From: Corynebacterium minutissimum
GTDB taxonomy: Bacteria > Actinomycetota > Actinomycetes > Mycobacteriales > Mycobacteriaceae
DNA: 64,000 nucleotides
Assembly: GCF_016889765.1 (NCBI RefSeq)
Contig: NZ_CP069533.1
Span: 2,356,001-2,420,000, forward strand
Direction: 5' to 3'
The notes beneath the pieces are model-generated. The model ran no database searches and was not told where the DNA came from. It worked only from the letters and a program-made list of their open reading frames with translations. Positions within the stretch are counted from its first letter, which is position 1, and each line of letters begins with the position of its first letter. Shown here one piece after another: positions 37,411 to 46,532 of the stretch. A program made the translations under genes and the position numbers.

Positions 37411-38769
37411 CTACACGTCTGAGTGTCGCTTCTTCCTACCCGGTAGTAGGTAGAAGATAACAATGAGCCCGGCCGTGAGGATGAGGACGGCGATGACTTG
37501 GTTGCGGGCGGAGGCGTCGAAAAGCATGAGCAACGTCAAGCCGACAAGGGCCAGGACGGTCAGCCACGGCAGCCACGGGTAGCCCGGAACGCGCAGCGTG
37601 GTGAGCTCGCCATTGGCCTTGAGTTGGGGATGCAGCCTGATGTAGGAGGCCACGATGAAGCACCAAATCACGAGGAGGCAACCGCCCACCGCGTTAAAGA
37701 GGAAGGCCAAGAGCCCCGGCGGATTCCAGTACTGCAGCACCACCGACGCGAAAGCGAAAATGATGGACAGCAGCACCGCGAAGATGGGGGAGCCGGAGGT
37801 GTTGGTCTTCAAGAAGACGTGGTGGGCGCTGTGGTCCTTGGCCATGTCGTAGACCAAACGGGAGGTGGCGTAAATCTGTGCGTTGAACGCAGAGAGCAGC
37901 GCGAGGGCGATAACAACCTCCATAAAGCCGGCGGCAAAAGGAATCTGTGCTGCGCCCAAGACGAGGGTGAAGGGCGAATCGGCAGCCACGTCGGCATCCT
38001 GGATGGAGCTGAAAGGCAGAGCCATCGTGATAACGAGGATGGAGCCGATGTAGAAGACCATGATGCGCACGATGATGGCGCGGACGGCAGTGGCCACGTT
38101 GTGGGCGGGGTCCTCGGATTCGGCCGCGGCAATCGTCACCAGCTCAATTCCGCCGAAAGCAAAGGCCACGGCCAAAAGGCCAGCAGCAAATCCCGGCCCG
38201 CCGTTGGGCAGGAAATTCTCCGTAAAGTTGTGGCCGGCCACGGAGAGGTCCATACCGGGCAGGATGCCCAGAGCCATGAGCACACCGACGCCAAGGAAGG
38301 CGACAATGGTGCCCACTTTGATGATGGCAAACCAGAATTCAAACTCGCCAAAGCCGCCCACGGCCGCAAAATTGACCACCGCAAAGAAGACCACGGCGAC
38401 TAGGGCCGGAATCCACGGATCCACGCCAAACCAGTTGGAGATGATGGCCGCGGCGCCGGTGATTTCAGCGCCCATGACCATGACGAGCATGAACCAATAA
38501 ATCCAGCCCAGGGTAAAACGCGCCCACGGGCCAAAAGCTTGGCCCGCGTAGGTGGAGAACGCTCCGAGGGAGGGGCGGGCAGCGGCCATTTCTCCGAGCA
38601 TCCACATCACCAAGGCGATGAGGGCGCCCGCTACTGCATAGGAGACGAGGATAGACGTGCCGGAGACCTGGATTCCCAGTCCTACGCCGAGAAACAGCCC
38701 CGCACCCACCGCCGAGCCGAGGCCCATCATGGTGAGGTGTCGGGTTTTGAGTTGTGTGGCCGCAGCCAT
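37411..38769 (-). CDS. Amino-acid permease (APC family), paralogue
   Basis: 452 aa, twelve predicted helices. TQLKTRHLTMMGLGSAVGAG and FAFGGIELVTIAAAESEDPA match the permease at 34,882 at many positions, so the two probably arose by duplication. This copy has a shorter N-terminus and a basic C-terminal end (LLPGRKKRHSDV). Substrate unknown. Upstream of dapD with 18 bp between, so dapD may be read through from this gene's promoter. Confidence 0.9.
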   Translation of the reverse strand: MAAATQLKTRHLTMMGLGSAVGAGLFLGVGLGIQVSGTSILVSYAVAGALIALVMWMLGEMAAARPSLGAFSTYAGQAFGPWARFTLGWIYWFMLVMVMGAEITGAAAIISNWFGVDPWIPALVAVVFFAVVNFAAVGGFGEFEFWFAIIKVGTIVAFLGVGVLMALGILPGMDLSVAGHNFTENFLPNGGPGFAAGLLAVAFAFGGIELVTIAAAESEDPAHNVATAVRAIIVRIMVFYIGSILVITMALPFSSIQDADVAADSPFTLVLGAAQIPFAAGFMEVVIALALLSAFNAQIYATSRLVYDMAKDHSAHHVFLKTNTSGSPIFAVLLSIIFAFASVVLQYWNPPGLLAFLFNAVGGCLLVIWCFIVASYIRLHPQLKANGELTTLRVPGYPWLPWLTVLALVGLTLLMLFDASARNQVIAVLILTAGLIVIFYLLPGRKKRHSDV

Positions 38770-38859
38770 GTGAGATCACCTTCAACAACGTTGATTATTT
38801 GCAACGGGAAGTACTTTACGCAATGCACTAACTGACGGGGAACGCTAGCATGGCGGGTT

Positions 38860-39948
38860 GTGACTTTAAATCTCTTCGCCGACCCCATTGAGCTCACCAA
38901 GGCACTGGTGGATATCCCCAGTCCCTCTCACCACGAGGAGGCTATTGCCACTGCCGTCGAGGAGGCCCTGCGCGGCCTGGACCAGAGCGAGGTCGAGGTT
39001 GAGCGCTACGGCAATACTGTCTGTGCCCGCACCAATCGCGGTCTGAAGACTCGCGTCGTGCTCGCTGGGCACATCGACACCGTGCCGCTGGCCGATAACG
39101 TGCCTCACTCCATGTCTGAAGATGGCACCACCATGTATGGCTGCGGCACCGTGGACATGAAGTCCGGCATGGCCGTCTACCTCAACGCGTTTGCGCAGCT
39201 CTATGACGCAGAGGAGCTTAAGCACGATCTCACCGTCATCGCCTACGAGGGCGAGGAGGTGGCCACCGAGTTCAACGGCTTGGGCCATCTGCAAAAGGAT
39301 CACCCGGAGTGGCTGCAGGGAGACCTCGCGCTGCTGGGCGAACCTTCCGGCGCCATGATCGAGGCCGGTTGCCAGGGCACCATTCGCCTGCGCGTGACAG
39401 CACAGGGCACCCGAGCGCACTCGGCCCGTGCGTGGCTGGGCTCCAATGCCGCCCACACCTTGGCCCCTGTGATGATGAACGTGGCCAACTACCAGCCGCG
39501 CGAGGTGGAGATTGATGGCTGCACCTACAAGGAAGGCCTCAATATCGTGCACCTCGAATCCGGCGTGGCTACCAACACGATTCCGGATGAAGCCTGGATG
39601 TTCGTCAATTTCCGCTTTGCCCCGGACCGCACCGCGGAGGAAGCGTTGGCGCATATGAAGGAGGTCATCGGCGAGCACGAGAACGTCAGCATCGAGGTCG
39701 ATGACATCGCCAGTGCCGCCCTGCCGGGCCTGGGACAGCCGGCGGCACGTGCGCTTGTCGACGCCGTCGGGGGCAACGTCCGCGCCAAGTACGGCTGGAC
39801 CGACGTCGCCCGCTTCTCCGAGATGGGGACCCCAGCCGTTAACTTCGGCCCCGGCGATCCGGGCTTTGCTCATAAGAAGGACGAACAAGTCCTCGTTGAG
39901 CAGATTACCGAGGTTTCTCACGCTCTCTTGAACTACCTGAAGGGATAA
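38860..39948 (+). CDS. dapE: Succinyl-diaminopimelate desuccinylase
   Basis: 362 aa, M20-family dizinc amidohydrolase. Metal motifs: VVLAGHIDTVPLADN (His and Asp near residues 71-73), YGCGTVDMKSGMAVY with the bridging Asp, and YEGEEVATEFNGLG with the catalytic/ligand Glu pair. The dimerisation lid domain includes GTRAHSARAWLGSNAAH. GTG start at 38860. Releases succinate from N-succinyl-LL-DAP. It heads a run of tightly packed genes (LOG, folP2, gpgS) as in mycobacteria. Confidence 0.95.
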   Translation: MTLNLFADPIELTKALVDIPSPSHHEEAIATAVEEALRGLDQSEVEVERYGNTVCARTNRGLKTRVVLAGHIDTVPLADNVPHSMSEDGTTMYGCGTVDMKSGMAVYLNAFAQLYDAEELKHDLTVIAYEGEEVATEFNGLGHLQKDHPEWLQGDLALLGEPSGAMIEAGCQGTIRLRVTAQGTRAHSARAWLGSNAAHTLAPVMMNVANYQPREVEIDGCTYKEGLNIVHLESGVATNTIPDEAWMFVNFRFAPDRTAEEALAHMKEVIGEHENVSIEVDDIASAALPGLGQPAARALVDAVGGNVRAKYGWTDVARFSEMGTPAVNFGPGDPGFAHKKDEQVLVEQITEVSHALLNYLKG

Positions 39949-39954
39949 TTCACC

Positions 39955-40725
39955 ATGACCCCTGAGCAAATCCGCACTCTCCGCGGCCCACTGCTCGTCC
40001 GCACCGCCGGCGAGCAATCCTCCACCTTCGACCAGCGCCTTCTGCAGTCCGGCGCGGATCACGAATGGCAGCATGCTGATCCGTGGCGCGTCCTGCGCAT
40101 CCAGGGCGAGTTCGTGGATGGTTTCGATGCTCTGGCCAAGCTTCCGAAGGCCGTGACCGTCTTTGGCTCCGCGCGGTCGCGCGAGGAGGATCCGATCTAC
40201 CGGCTTGGTGTGACCGTCGGCAAGCGCTTGGCGGAGGCCCAGTACGCCGTCATCACTGGTGGAGGTCCCGGCGTTATGGAAGCGGCCAATCGCGGTGCGC
40301 ACGAGGCCGGTGGGCTCTCTGTGGGCCTGGGCATCGAGTTGCCCCACGAGCAGGGCCTTAACCCATACGTCGATCTGGGCTTAAACTTCCGATACTTCTT
40401 CGCGCGCAAGACCATGTTCCTCAAATACTCCCAGGCCTTCATCTGCTTGCCCGGCGGCATGGGCACGATGGATGAATTCTTCGAGGTCATGTGTATGGTT
40501 CAGACCGGCAAGGTCACCAACTATCCCATCGTGCTGATGGGCACCGACTACTGGTCGGGCCTGGTGGAATGGATGAAGCGCACGCTGGCGGATGGAGGTT
40601 TTATTAACCCGGAGGACCTGGATCTTTTCCTCGTGACCGACGATCCGGATGAAGCCCTGGCCCACATCGTGGCGGCGCACAAGGTGATGTCGGATAAGCG
40701 CATCCGGGAGCAGGAGGACAAGTGA
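39955..40725 (+). CDS. LOG-family protein (TIGR00730 Rossmann fold)
   Basis: 256 aa. VFGSARSREEDPIY, ITGGGPGVMEAANRGAHEAG and PGGMGTMDEFFEVM (PGGxGTxxE) identify the lysine-decarboxylase-like/LOG family that hydrolyses cytokinin riboside or purine nucleotide 5'-monophosphates to free base and ribose phosphate. The N-terminal extension of about 55 residues is as in the Rv1205 type. Six bases after dapE, and its stop overlaps folP2 by 4 bp. Confidence 0.92.
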   Translation: MTPEQIRTLRGPLLVRTAGEQSSTFDQRLLQSGADHEWQHADPWRVLRIQGEFVDGFDALAKLPKAVTVFGSARSREEDPIYRLGVTVGKRLAEAQYAVITGGGPGVMEAANRGAHEAGGLSVGLGIELPHEQGLNPYVDLGLNFRYFFARKTMFLKYSQAFICLPGGMGTMDEFFEVMCMVQTGKVTNYPIVLMGTDYWSGLVEWMKRTLADGGFINPEDLDLFLVTDDPDEALAHIVAAHKVMSDKRIREQEDK

Positions 40726-41564
40726 GCCCCCAGCGTGGTCTGGCCCAGGTCATGGCGATTGTGAACCGCACGCCGGATTCCTTTTATGACAAGGGCGCTA
40801 CCTTCGAGCTGGACCCCGCAGTGGAGCGAGGGGAGCAGGCGCTTGCCGACGGCGCCTCCATCATCGACATCGGCGGAGTCAAGGCCGGGCCGGGAGAACA
40901 TGTCGACGCGACCGAGGAAATCGAGCGCGTCGTGCCTACCATCGCGGAGTTGCATCGCCGCCACCCGGAGGCGCTGATTTCGGTGGACACGTGGCGCGCA
41001 GAGGTGGCCGAAGCCGCGATTGCGGCCGGCGCCGGTCTGGTCAATGACACGTGGGCAGGCTGGGACCCAGAGCTCATCGAGGTCGCCGGCGACAAGAAGG
41101 TGGGCTACGTGTGCTCCCATACCGGTGGAGTGGTACCGCGTACCCGCCCGCATCGCGTGCACTTCGATGATGTGGTGGCTGACGTTATCGCAGAAACCAC
41201 GCGGCTGGCCGAGCGAGCCGCAAGCCTCGGGTGCCCGGAGGAACTGACCTTCATCGACCCCACGCATGACTTTGGCAAGAACACCTTTCACGGCTTAGAG
41301 CTGTTGCGCCGTATCGACGAGGTTGTCGCCACCGGATGGCCGGTGCTCATGGCCTTGTCCAACAAGGATTTTGTGGGCGAGACCCTCGACCGCGCCGTGG
41401 ACCAACGCGTGGCGGGCACGCTGGCGGCGACGGCGTGGTCGGCTGCGCGCGGCGTGGCCGCCTTCCGCGTACACGAAGTGGGGCCGACACTCGACGTCAT
41501 CCGCATGACCGCTGCCATCCAGGGCGAGATGCAGCCCTTGGCGACGACCCGCGGGTTGGCATGA
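40722..41564 (+). CDS. folP2: Dihydropteroate synthase-like protein FolP2
   Basis: 280 aa. TIM-barrel motifs: VMAIVNRTPDSFYDKG (first pterin-binding segment), ASIIDIGGVKAGPGEHVDA, LISVDTWRAEVAE, INDTWAG-like VNDTWAGWDP, and SNKDFVGETLDR. Compared with canonical DHPS the second motif reads IGGVKAGPG instead of IGGESTRPG, as in mycobacterial FolP2 (Rv1207), which lacks clear synthase activity. Real folate role is therefore doubtful. GTG start overlaps the LOG gene. Confidence 0.9.
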   Translation: MSPQRGLAQVMAIVNRTPDSFYDKGATFELDPAVERGEQALADGASIIDIGGVKAGPGEHVDATEEIERVVPTIAELHRRHPEALISVDTWRAEVAEAAIAAGAGLVNDTWAGWDPELIEVAGDKKVGYVCSHTGGVVPRTRPHRVHFDDVVADVIAETTRLAERAASLGCPEELTFIDPTHDFGKNTFHGLELLRRIDEVVATGWPVLMALSNKDFVGETLDRAVDQRVAGTLAATAWSAARGVAAFRVHEVGPTLDVIRMTAAIQGEMQPLATTRGLA

Positions 41565-42292
41565 AAGTTTCCGTCATTATCCCCGCGCTCAACGAGGAGT
41601 GCACCGTGGCGCACGTCGTGCGCGCATGCCTAGCCGATGAACCCCACGAGGTGCTCGTCATCGATGCGGACTCGAGCGATGAGACTTCGGCTGAGTCACA
41701 GGCAGCAGGAGCTCGGGTGCTCAACTGGCGGGAAATCCTGCCTGAGGAGCCCCGACCCGGCAAGGGCGAATCCCTCTGGCGCGGCGTGGCGGCAGCTGAG
41801 GGCGACATCGTCGTCTTTATTGATGCTGATCTTGAATCCGCTGCTGCCGGAATGGTCTCCGCGCTTACTGAGCCTTTCATCGATCCGCACATCCAGATGG
41901 TCAAGGCGCGCTACCAGCGCAGTTTTCAAGGAAAGCCCACTGGCGGCGGGCGTGTGACTGAGCTAACCGCCAAGCCGCTGTTGCGGCAGTTCTTTCCGGA
42001 GCTCGCGCACATTGACCAGCCTCTCGGCGGCGAATACGCCTTAAGGCGCGCGGCTGCCATGGAGCTGCCGTTCGTGGAAGGATACGGGGTGGAAGCGGGG
42101 CTGCTGGTGGACGTCGCCAAGCGCTATGGCCCCCACGCCGTCGCCGAGGTGGACCTGGGCACCCGTGCACACCGCAACCGCCCGCTGGAGGAGCTGGCGC
42201 CGATGGCGGACGTGGTGGCGCGCACGATCCTCTCGCGCGCCGGCGTCATTGGGGCGGTGCCGCAGCGACCACCACTGATGGGTAGGATTTAG
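41561..42292 (+). CDS. gpgS: Glucosyl-3-phosphoglycerate synthase
   Basis: 243 aa, GT81 family. The ATG at 41561 overlaps the folP2 stop (ATGA). KVSVIIPALNEECTVAHVV starts the GT-A fold, FIDADLESAAAGMV (near residue 87) is the metal/nucleotide site, and QPLGGEYALRRAAAMELPF followed by YGVEAGLLVDVAKRYG is characteristic of GpgS. It transfers glucose from NDP-glucose to 3-phosphoglycerate, the first step to glucosylglycerate and methylglucose lipopolysaccharides. Shorter than the 320-aa mycobacterial enzyme, mostly at the ends. Confidence 0.9.
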   Translation: MKVSVIIPALNEECTVAHVVRACLADEPHEVLVIDADSSDETSAESQAAGARVLNWREILPEEPRPGKGESLWRGVAAAEGDIVVFIDADLESAAAGMVSALTEPFIDPHIQMVKARYQRSFQGKPTGGGRVTELTAKPLLRQFFPELAHIDQPLGGEYALRRAAAMELPFVEGYGVEAGLLVDVAKRYGPHAVAEVDLGTRAHRNRPLEELAPMADVVARTILSRAGVIGAVPQRPPLMGRI

Positions 42293-42295
42293 CGC

Positions 42296-42616
42296 ATGAT
42301 GTCCTGGATTTTGCTCATCGTTGTCCTCATTGCGCTCATCATCATCGGTTCATGGGCGTGGGGCAGCATTGTCGGCCGCGGCACCGTTATGGATACCCCA
42401 GACGAAGCCGTCGATGTCGACGCCGAAAATCTCCGCGCCTTGGAAGAGGGCCGCTTCGATGACCTGCGCTTTGACGTGGTTCCGCGTGGCTACCGCCAGG
42501 ACCAAGTCGACGCGCTCATTGCTGCAGTAGAACGCCGTCTGACTGCTCCGCACGGCTCGTCTGCTGTGCCCGCGAGCGTAAACGCGCCGCGTGAGTCTGA
42601 AAAAGGGCTAGACTAG
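42296..42616 (+). CDS. Single-pass membrane protein with DivIVA-like domain
   Basis: 106 aa. One N-terminal membrane helix (WILLIVVLIALIIIGSWAWG) then a cytoplasmic part with FDVVPRGYRQDQVDALIAAV, the DivIVA domain lipid/oligomer motif (R-G-Y-x3-Q-V-D). The order with gpgS matches Rv1208-Rv1209 in M. tuberculosis. May localise to cell poles or septa, which is inference. Starts with two consecutive ATGs 4 bp after gpgS. Confidence 0.8.
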   Translation: MMSWILLIVVLIALIIIGSWAWGSIVGRGTVMDTPDEAVDVDAENLRALEEGRFDDLRFDVVPRGYRQDQVDALIAAVERRLTAPHGSSAVPASVNAPRESEKGLD

Positions 42617-42651
42617 AAGGACGTTATAACAAAAGTCGAAGGAGACTCACT

Positions 42652-42819
42652 ATGGCAGCGATGAAGCCACGTACTACTGGTGGAGAGATGGAAGCAGTAG
42701 AGGAGTCCCGCAAGATCGTCATGCGTATTCCTTCTGACGGGGGTGGCCGCATTGTCATCGAGCTCAGCAAAGAAGAAGCCGCGCAGCTCGGTTCACTCCT
42801 CGTCGAAGTTTCTAGCTAG
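42652..42819 (+). CDS. DUF3117 small protein
   Basis: 55 aa, short enough to be missed by length filters. AAMKPRTTGGEMEAVEESRK and the C-terminal LSKEEAAQLGSLLVEVSS match the DUF3117 family (Rv1211 type), conserved across Actinobacteria with almost fixed length. Function not known. GAAGGAG lies 8-9 nt upstream of the ATG. Codon use is that of a well-expressed gene. Confidence 0.88.
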   Translation: MAAMKPRTTGGEMEAVEESRKIVMRIPSDGGGRIVIELSKEEAAQLGSLLVEVSS

Positions 42820-42828
42820 TCTAGGAAC

Positions 42829-43719
42829 ATGCTTTCACATATCGTCGATATTCTGGCCGATCCCGCCGATGGCAGCGCCCTCACGGGCGCGGATGACTTT
42901 GCTCGCCTCGTCTCGGAGACCGGCCATTCCTATGATGTGGCCAAGCAGGGCTATGTCACGCTGGCGGCCGGTGCTGGACTGAAGCACCAGGGTGATGATG
43001 CCTCCATGGTGACTGCACGTGAAACCTACCTCGCCATGGGCCACTTTGCGCCCTTCGTGGAGGCAGTCACCGGCGCTGTGCAAGATTCCCTGGAAACCCA
43101 GGACGAGGCCAGCTATGCCGCAGGTCTGGACGAACATACCGCTCCCACTCTCCTCGAGGTGGGTGCCGGAACTGGTTACTATCTAGCCCATACCCTGGAC
43201 TCTATTGAAGGTGCACGGGGAGTCGGGCTCGACATTTCCACGAATGCTGCCAAGCATTTGGCCAAATCCCACGAGCGCGTGGGTGCCGTGGTGGCGGATG
43301 TGTGGGAGCGTCTGCCTATTCGCGATAACTCGATTCACGCCATCTCCGTGGTCTTTGCCCCGCGTAACCCGGCGGAATTCCAGCGAGTCCTGGCTCCCGG
43401 CGGCGAGGTCATCGTTCTGACCCCGCAGGCAGGCCACCTGGATGAGCTGCGTGAGCCACTCGGCATCCTGGGCGTGGAAGAGGGCAAGGTGGAGCGCCTC
43501 TACGCCCAGGCGGAGGGCTTCTTAGAGCAGGCAGCTGAGCCGGTGGATATTTCTTTCCCTATTATCTTGGACAAGGCGTCGATTGCCGCCCAAGTAGGAA
43601 TGAGCCCGTCGGCGCGCCACATTAGCCCGGAGGAGCTGGCAGAGCGTATGGCCGCCCTGCCGCAGTCCCTAACCGTGACGGCACACGCGCGCCTGGACCG
43701 ACTGCGTTCGGCGCCCTAG
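42829..43719 (+). CDS. RlmA-like methyltransferase
   Basis: 296 aa. Resembles 23S rRNA (guanine-N1) methyltransferases: after a 35-residue head comes GHSYDVAKQGYVTLAAGAG, then LKHQGDDASMVTARETYLAM and the SAM site LLEVGAGTGYYLAHTL near residue 110, with GVGLDISTNAAKHLAKS. The zinc-binding cysteines that RlmA has in its head are absent (head reads ILADPADGSALTGADDFARL). RNA target is therefore uncertain. Begins 9 bp after the DUF3117 gene. Confidence 0.8.
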   Translation: MLSHIVDILADPADGSALTGADDFARLVSETGHSYDVAKQGYVTLAAGAGLKHQGDDASMVTARETYLAMGHFAPFVEAVTGAVQDSLETQDEASYAAGLDEHTAPTLLEVGAGTGYYLAHTLDSIEGARGVGLDISTNAAKHLAKSHERVGAVVADVWERLPIRDNSIHAISVVFAPRNPAEFQRVLAPGGEVIVLTPQAGHLDELREPLGILGVEEGKVERLYAQAEGFLEQAAEPVDISFPIILDKASIAAQVGMSPSARHISPEELAERMAALPQSLTVTAHARLDRLRSAP

Positions 43720-43740
43720 ACGCCGAACGAGCTAATCACA

Positions 43741-45195
43741 TTAGGAGCGCTTGGATCCCTTACGGTTCCAGGACTGCTCAATAATGGCCTCACCGTCTGT
43801 GTCGACTTCGATGGCGGAGCAGCCACCCTCGAAGTAGACGCGGGAGCTCATGGCAACGAGGCCACCGTCGACGAAGACCTCCACGCTCGCACCATCCTGA
43901 ATGATGGTGAGCGTGTCGGAATCTCCCTCCGCCAGTGGGGCCACGGCTGGAGCGGAATCCTTGAAGTAGTGATCGAAGGCCTTGGACATTGAACGGTCCA
44001 CGCTGATTTCGTCACCAGTGTGGCGAATCACGACGGCTGGCTCACCGGAGCCATCAAGCAGCGTCACGGTAACGCTGGAGTTTTCCGGAACCTCGAGAAC
44101 GCCGGTCCAGGACTGCGCGTAGTCAGACAGCTTGACCGCATCCGGCAAACCCTGGGCCGGGGTCTGGTAGAGCACCCCGCCTTGGAGCGTCACCGCACGA
44201 GGCAACGACAGGCTGTTCGCCCAGCCCTCGGCTTCCCATGTTGGGTGCTTGGACGCATCATCACCGCGACCATTGCCGTTGAGCAGTCCCAGAATGACAG
44301 CGCGGTCATAGCGGCGCTCCTGGGCAATCGTGCCTGTCGTAGTGTTGGTGTTGCGCGGACGGGAGAAATCGTGGCCGAAGTCCACGCGTTGGAAACCCTT
44401 GGCCACGGTGAACTCGGTGCCGTCGAGGCGCCCCACGATGTAGCCGGACACGTCACGGCCGGCGCGCTCCAAAGTGACGAAGAGGACGTCGTAGATTTCT
44501 CCGTCTACTTCGTCGCGCAGGCGCACCAGACGCGGCGACACCACCGGCGGGATGGGGGAGGTGGCCGGGACTTCGCCCTCATTAAACCCTGGGTCACCGT
44601 TGAAACTCAGCCTGCCCAGCAGGGACCAGGACTCTCCATTAGGGCTCTCGAGGATGACCGGGACGGGGGCATCGGCATCACCGGTCAGGGCTAGCATGAG
44701 CCAGCCATCGTGGCCTTCCTCGCGATCCTCCTTGGCCCAATCAGGCACCACAGACGGCGAGCGGAAGCGGTCAAAGTCAGTATGAGCTCCTACAGCTTCC
44801 CCGAAGCGGACCACGCCCGGGTCCAAGGCAGTCGGGTCATCAGAGACGACACATTCGTCGGCATAGTCGGTATAGCGTGCCAAACGCACGCTGGTGCCCA
44901 CGGACGTTACGGATGTGAAATACAAGTTGAGAGCATCCTGACCTTCCGCCACGGAGCCAGCGCGCAGGGAAAGCTCACCGCCGACGGGGGCTAGGACATC
45001 ATCGCAGTCCAGCCACGCGAACGGCGTTTCTTCGGAGAAGGTGTGTCCCCAGCGGGCCGGTTGGCCGGGCTCGGGGCGGTATTGGTGGAACAAGTGCCAC
45101 GTATCACCATCGCGGACGATGCCGGCGGGCGCATCGAGGATACCGCTATCGGGGACGAAATGAATTTCTGGTCGGTGTTGTTGGGGTTGCGTCAC
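43741..45195 (-). CDS. Divergent glycoside hydrolase family 32 protein
   Basis: 484 aa. Five-bladed propeller followed by a C-terminal beta-sandwich (LEVPENSSVTVTLLDGSGEP to MSSRVYFEGGCSAIEVDTD). The N-terminus, HFVPDSGILDAPAGIVRDGD then WHLFHQYRPEPGQPARWGH, aligns with the GH32 start in which NDPNG holds the nucleophile; here it reads LDAPAG, keeping the Asp. The RDP motif appears as RSP (FRSPSVVPDW) and the ECP motif as EVP. Substrate and activity are uncertain because a transition-state residue is changed. Lies directly downstream of glgA with 11 bp between. Confidence 0.75.
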   Translation of the reverse strand: MTQPQQHRPEIHFVPDSGILDAPAGIVRDGDTWHLFHQYRPEPGQPARWGHTFSEETPFAWLDCDDVLAPVGGELSLRAGSVAEGQDALNLYFTSVTSVGTSVRLARYTDYADECVVSDDPTALDPGVVRFGEAVGAHTDFDRFRSPSVVPDWAKEDREEGHDGWLMLALTGDADAPVPVILESPNGESWSLLGRLSFNGDPGFNEGEVPATSPIPPVVSPRLVRLRDEVDGEIYDVLFVTLERAGRDVSGYIVGRLDGTEFTVAKGFQRVDFGHDFSRPRNTNTTTGTIAQERRYDRAVILGLLNGNGRGDDASKHPTWEAEGWANSLSLPRAVTLQGGVLYQTPAQGLPDAVKLSDYAQSWTGVLEVPENSSVTVTLLDGSGEPAVVIRHTGDEISVDRSMSKAFDHYFKDSAPAVAPLAEGDSDTLTIIQDGASVEVFVDGGLVAMSSRVYFEGGCSAIEVDTDGEAIIEQSWNRKGSKRS

Positions 45196-45206
45196 GGCAG
45201 TCCTTC

Positions 45207-46367
45207 CTACATCAACGAGCGGTAAATGTCCACGGTCTGCTGCGCGATCGTGGCCCAGGAGAACTCACGAATTGCGCGTTCACGGCCGACAGTGCCGAAG
45301 CGTTGCGCCAGCTCAGCGTCCGCAGCCACACGGTTGACCGCAGCGGCAATATCAGCCTCAAACGAGGCTTCATCGGCAGCGTCAAAGTGCACCAGGACAC
45401 CGGTCTCGCCGTCGACGACGACCTCCGGAATGCCGCCGACATCAGAGGCCACAACGGCCGTGCCACAGGCCATAGCCTCCAGGTTGACAATGCCCAGCGG
45501 CTCGTAAATGGAGGGACACACGAACACATCCGCGCCGGAGTACACCTGTTTAATTTCTTCGCGGGAGAGCATCTCCTTGACCCAAAACACGCCATCGCGC
45601 TGCGCACGTAGCTCGTCGACGAGGGCCTCAGTCTCTGCGGCAATTTCCGGGGTATCCGGAGCGCCCGCACAGAGCACGAGCTGGATATCCTCATCGAAGC
45701 TCTGCGCGGCTTTAAGGAGGTGCTTCACGCCCTTCTGCCGGGTAATACGGCCCACGAAGGCAGCGATGGGGCGCTGCTTGTCGACGCCCAACCTATCCAG
45801 CACCGGCGCCTCTCCCGGTTGCCAGATCTCAGTGTCGATGCCGTTAAGGACGACGTGGACCTTGTCGGCAGAAATACGCGGGTAGGCCTCGAGGATGGAC
45901 TCTTTCATGCCGACTGAGACCGCAATGACGGCGTCGGCGTATTCCATGGCATTCTTCTCTGACCACGAGGAGATCTCATAGCCTCCGCCGAGCTGTTCCC
46001 GCTTCCACGGGCGGTGCGGTTCCAAGGAGTGTGCGGTGACAACGTGTGGGATGCCATAGAGGCGGCCGGCAAGGTGGCCACCCAAACCGGTGTACCAGGT
46101 GTGGGAGTGGGCCACGTCGATGTCGGACGCTGCGTTAGCCATGCGCAGTCCCGTGGACAGGGTCTGGATCGCAGCGTTTGCCTCAGTGTCCTTCAGTTCA
46201 GGGTCGACTCCATGCACAAAGACGTCCTCTTCATCGCGCGGGGACCCCATGCAGTGAACAGAAACGTCAATAATGTCACGCATAAATCGGGTCAGCTCCG
46301 CAACGTGCACACCCGCTCCGCCGTAGATTTCCGGCGGGTACTCCTTAGAAAAAATTCCGGCTCTCAT
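45207..46367 (-). CDS. glgA: Glycogen synthase / maltose-1-phosphate synthase (GT4)
   Basis: 386 aa from the ATG at 46367 (MRAGIFSKEYPPEIYGGAGV); the frame stays open far upstream antisense to glgC but that extension has no homology. GT-B fold: GGAGVHVAELTRFM, DVAHSHTWYTG, VVLNGIDTEIWQPG, and FVCPSIYEPLGIVNLEAMAC with the E-x7-E retaining motif. Actinobacterial members use ADP-glucose to extend glycogen or to make maltose-1-phosphate (GlgM). Divergent from glgC, which supplies ADP-glucose. Confidence 0.92.
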   Translation of the reverse strand: MRAGIFSKEYPPEIYGGAGVHVAELTRFMRDIIDVSVHCMGSPRDEEDVFVHGVDPELKDTEANAAIQTLSTGLRMANAASDIDVAHSHTWYTGLGGHLAGRLYGIPHVVTAHSLEPHRPWKREQLGGGYEISSWSEKNAMEYADAVIAVSVGMKESILEAYPRISADKVHVVLNGIDTEIWQPGEAPVLDRLGVDKQRPIAAFVGRITRQKGVKHLLKAAQSFDEDIQLVLCAGAPDTPEIAAETEALVDELRAQRDGVFWVKEMLSREEIKQVYSGADVFVCPSIYEPLGIVNLEAMACGTAVVASDVGGIPEVVVDGETGVLVHFDAADEASFEADIAAAVNRVAADAELAQRFGTVGRERAIREFSWATIAQQTVDIYRSLM

Positions 46368-46532
46368 ACCCTCCCAGAGTACGGATCTTCCCCTGCGCGC
46401 GCAGAAGGTCAGCGAAAGGGCAGTAGTAGGGCAGTAGTAGGGCAGACGTGATTCTGCGCGACCCCGATGGCGGGGGTGAAAACCTGCATCTTTTCCCTGC
46501 AGAATGTGGAAAAACTCGTTAGATTGGGTGTC

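Noticed and set aside
45226..45507. Short plus-strand reading frames inside glgA and the GH32 gene
   Set aside because: They overlap confirmed genes antisense and show no start signals or domains.
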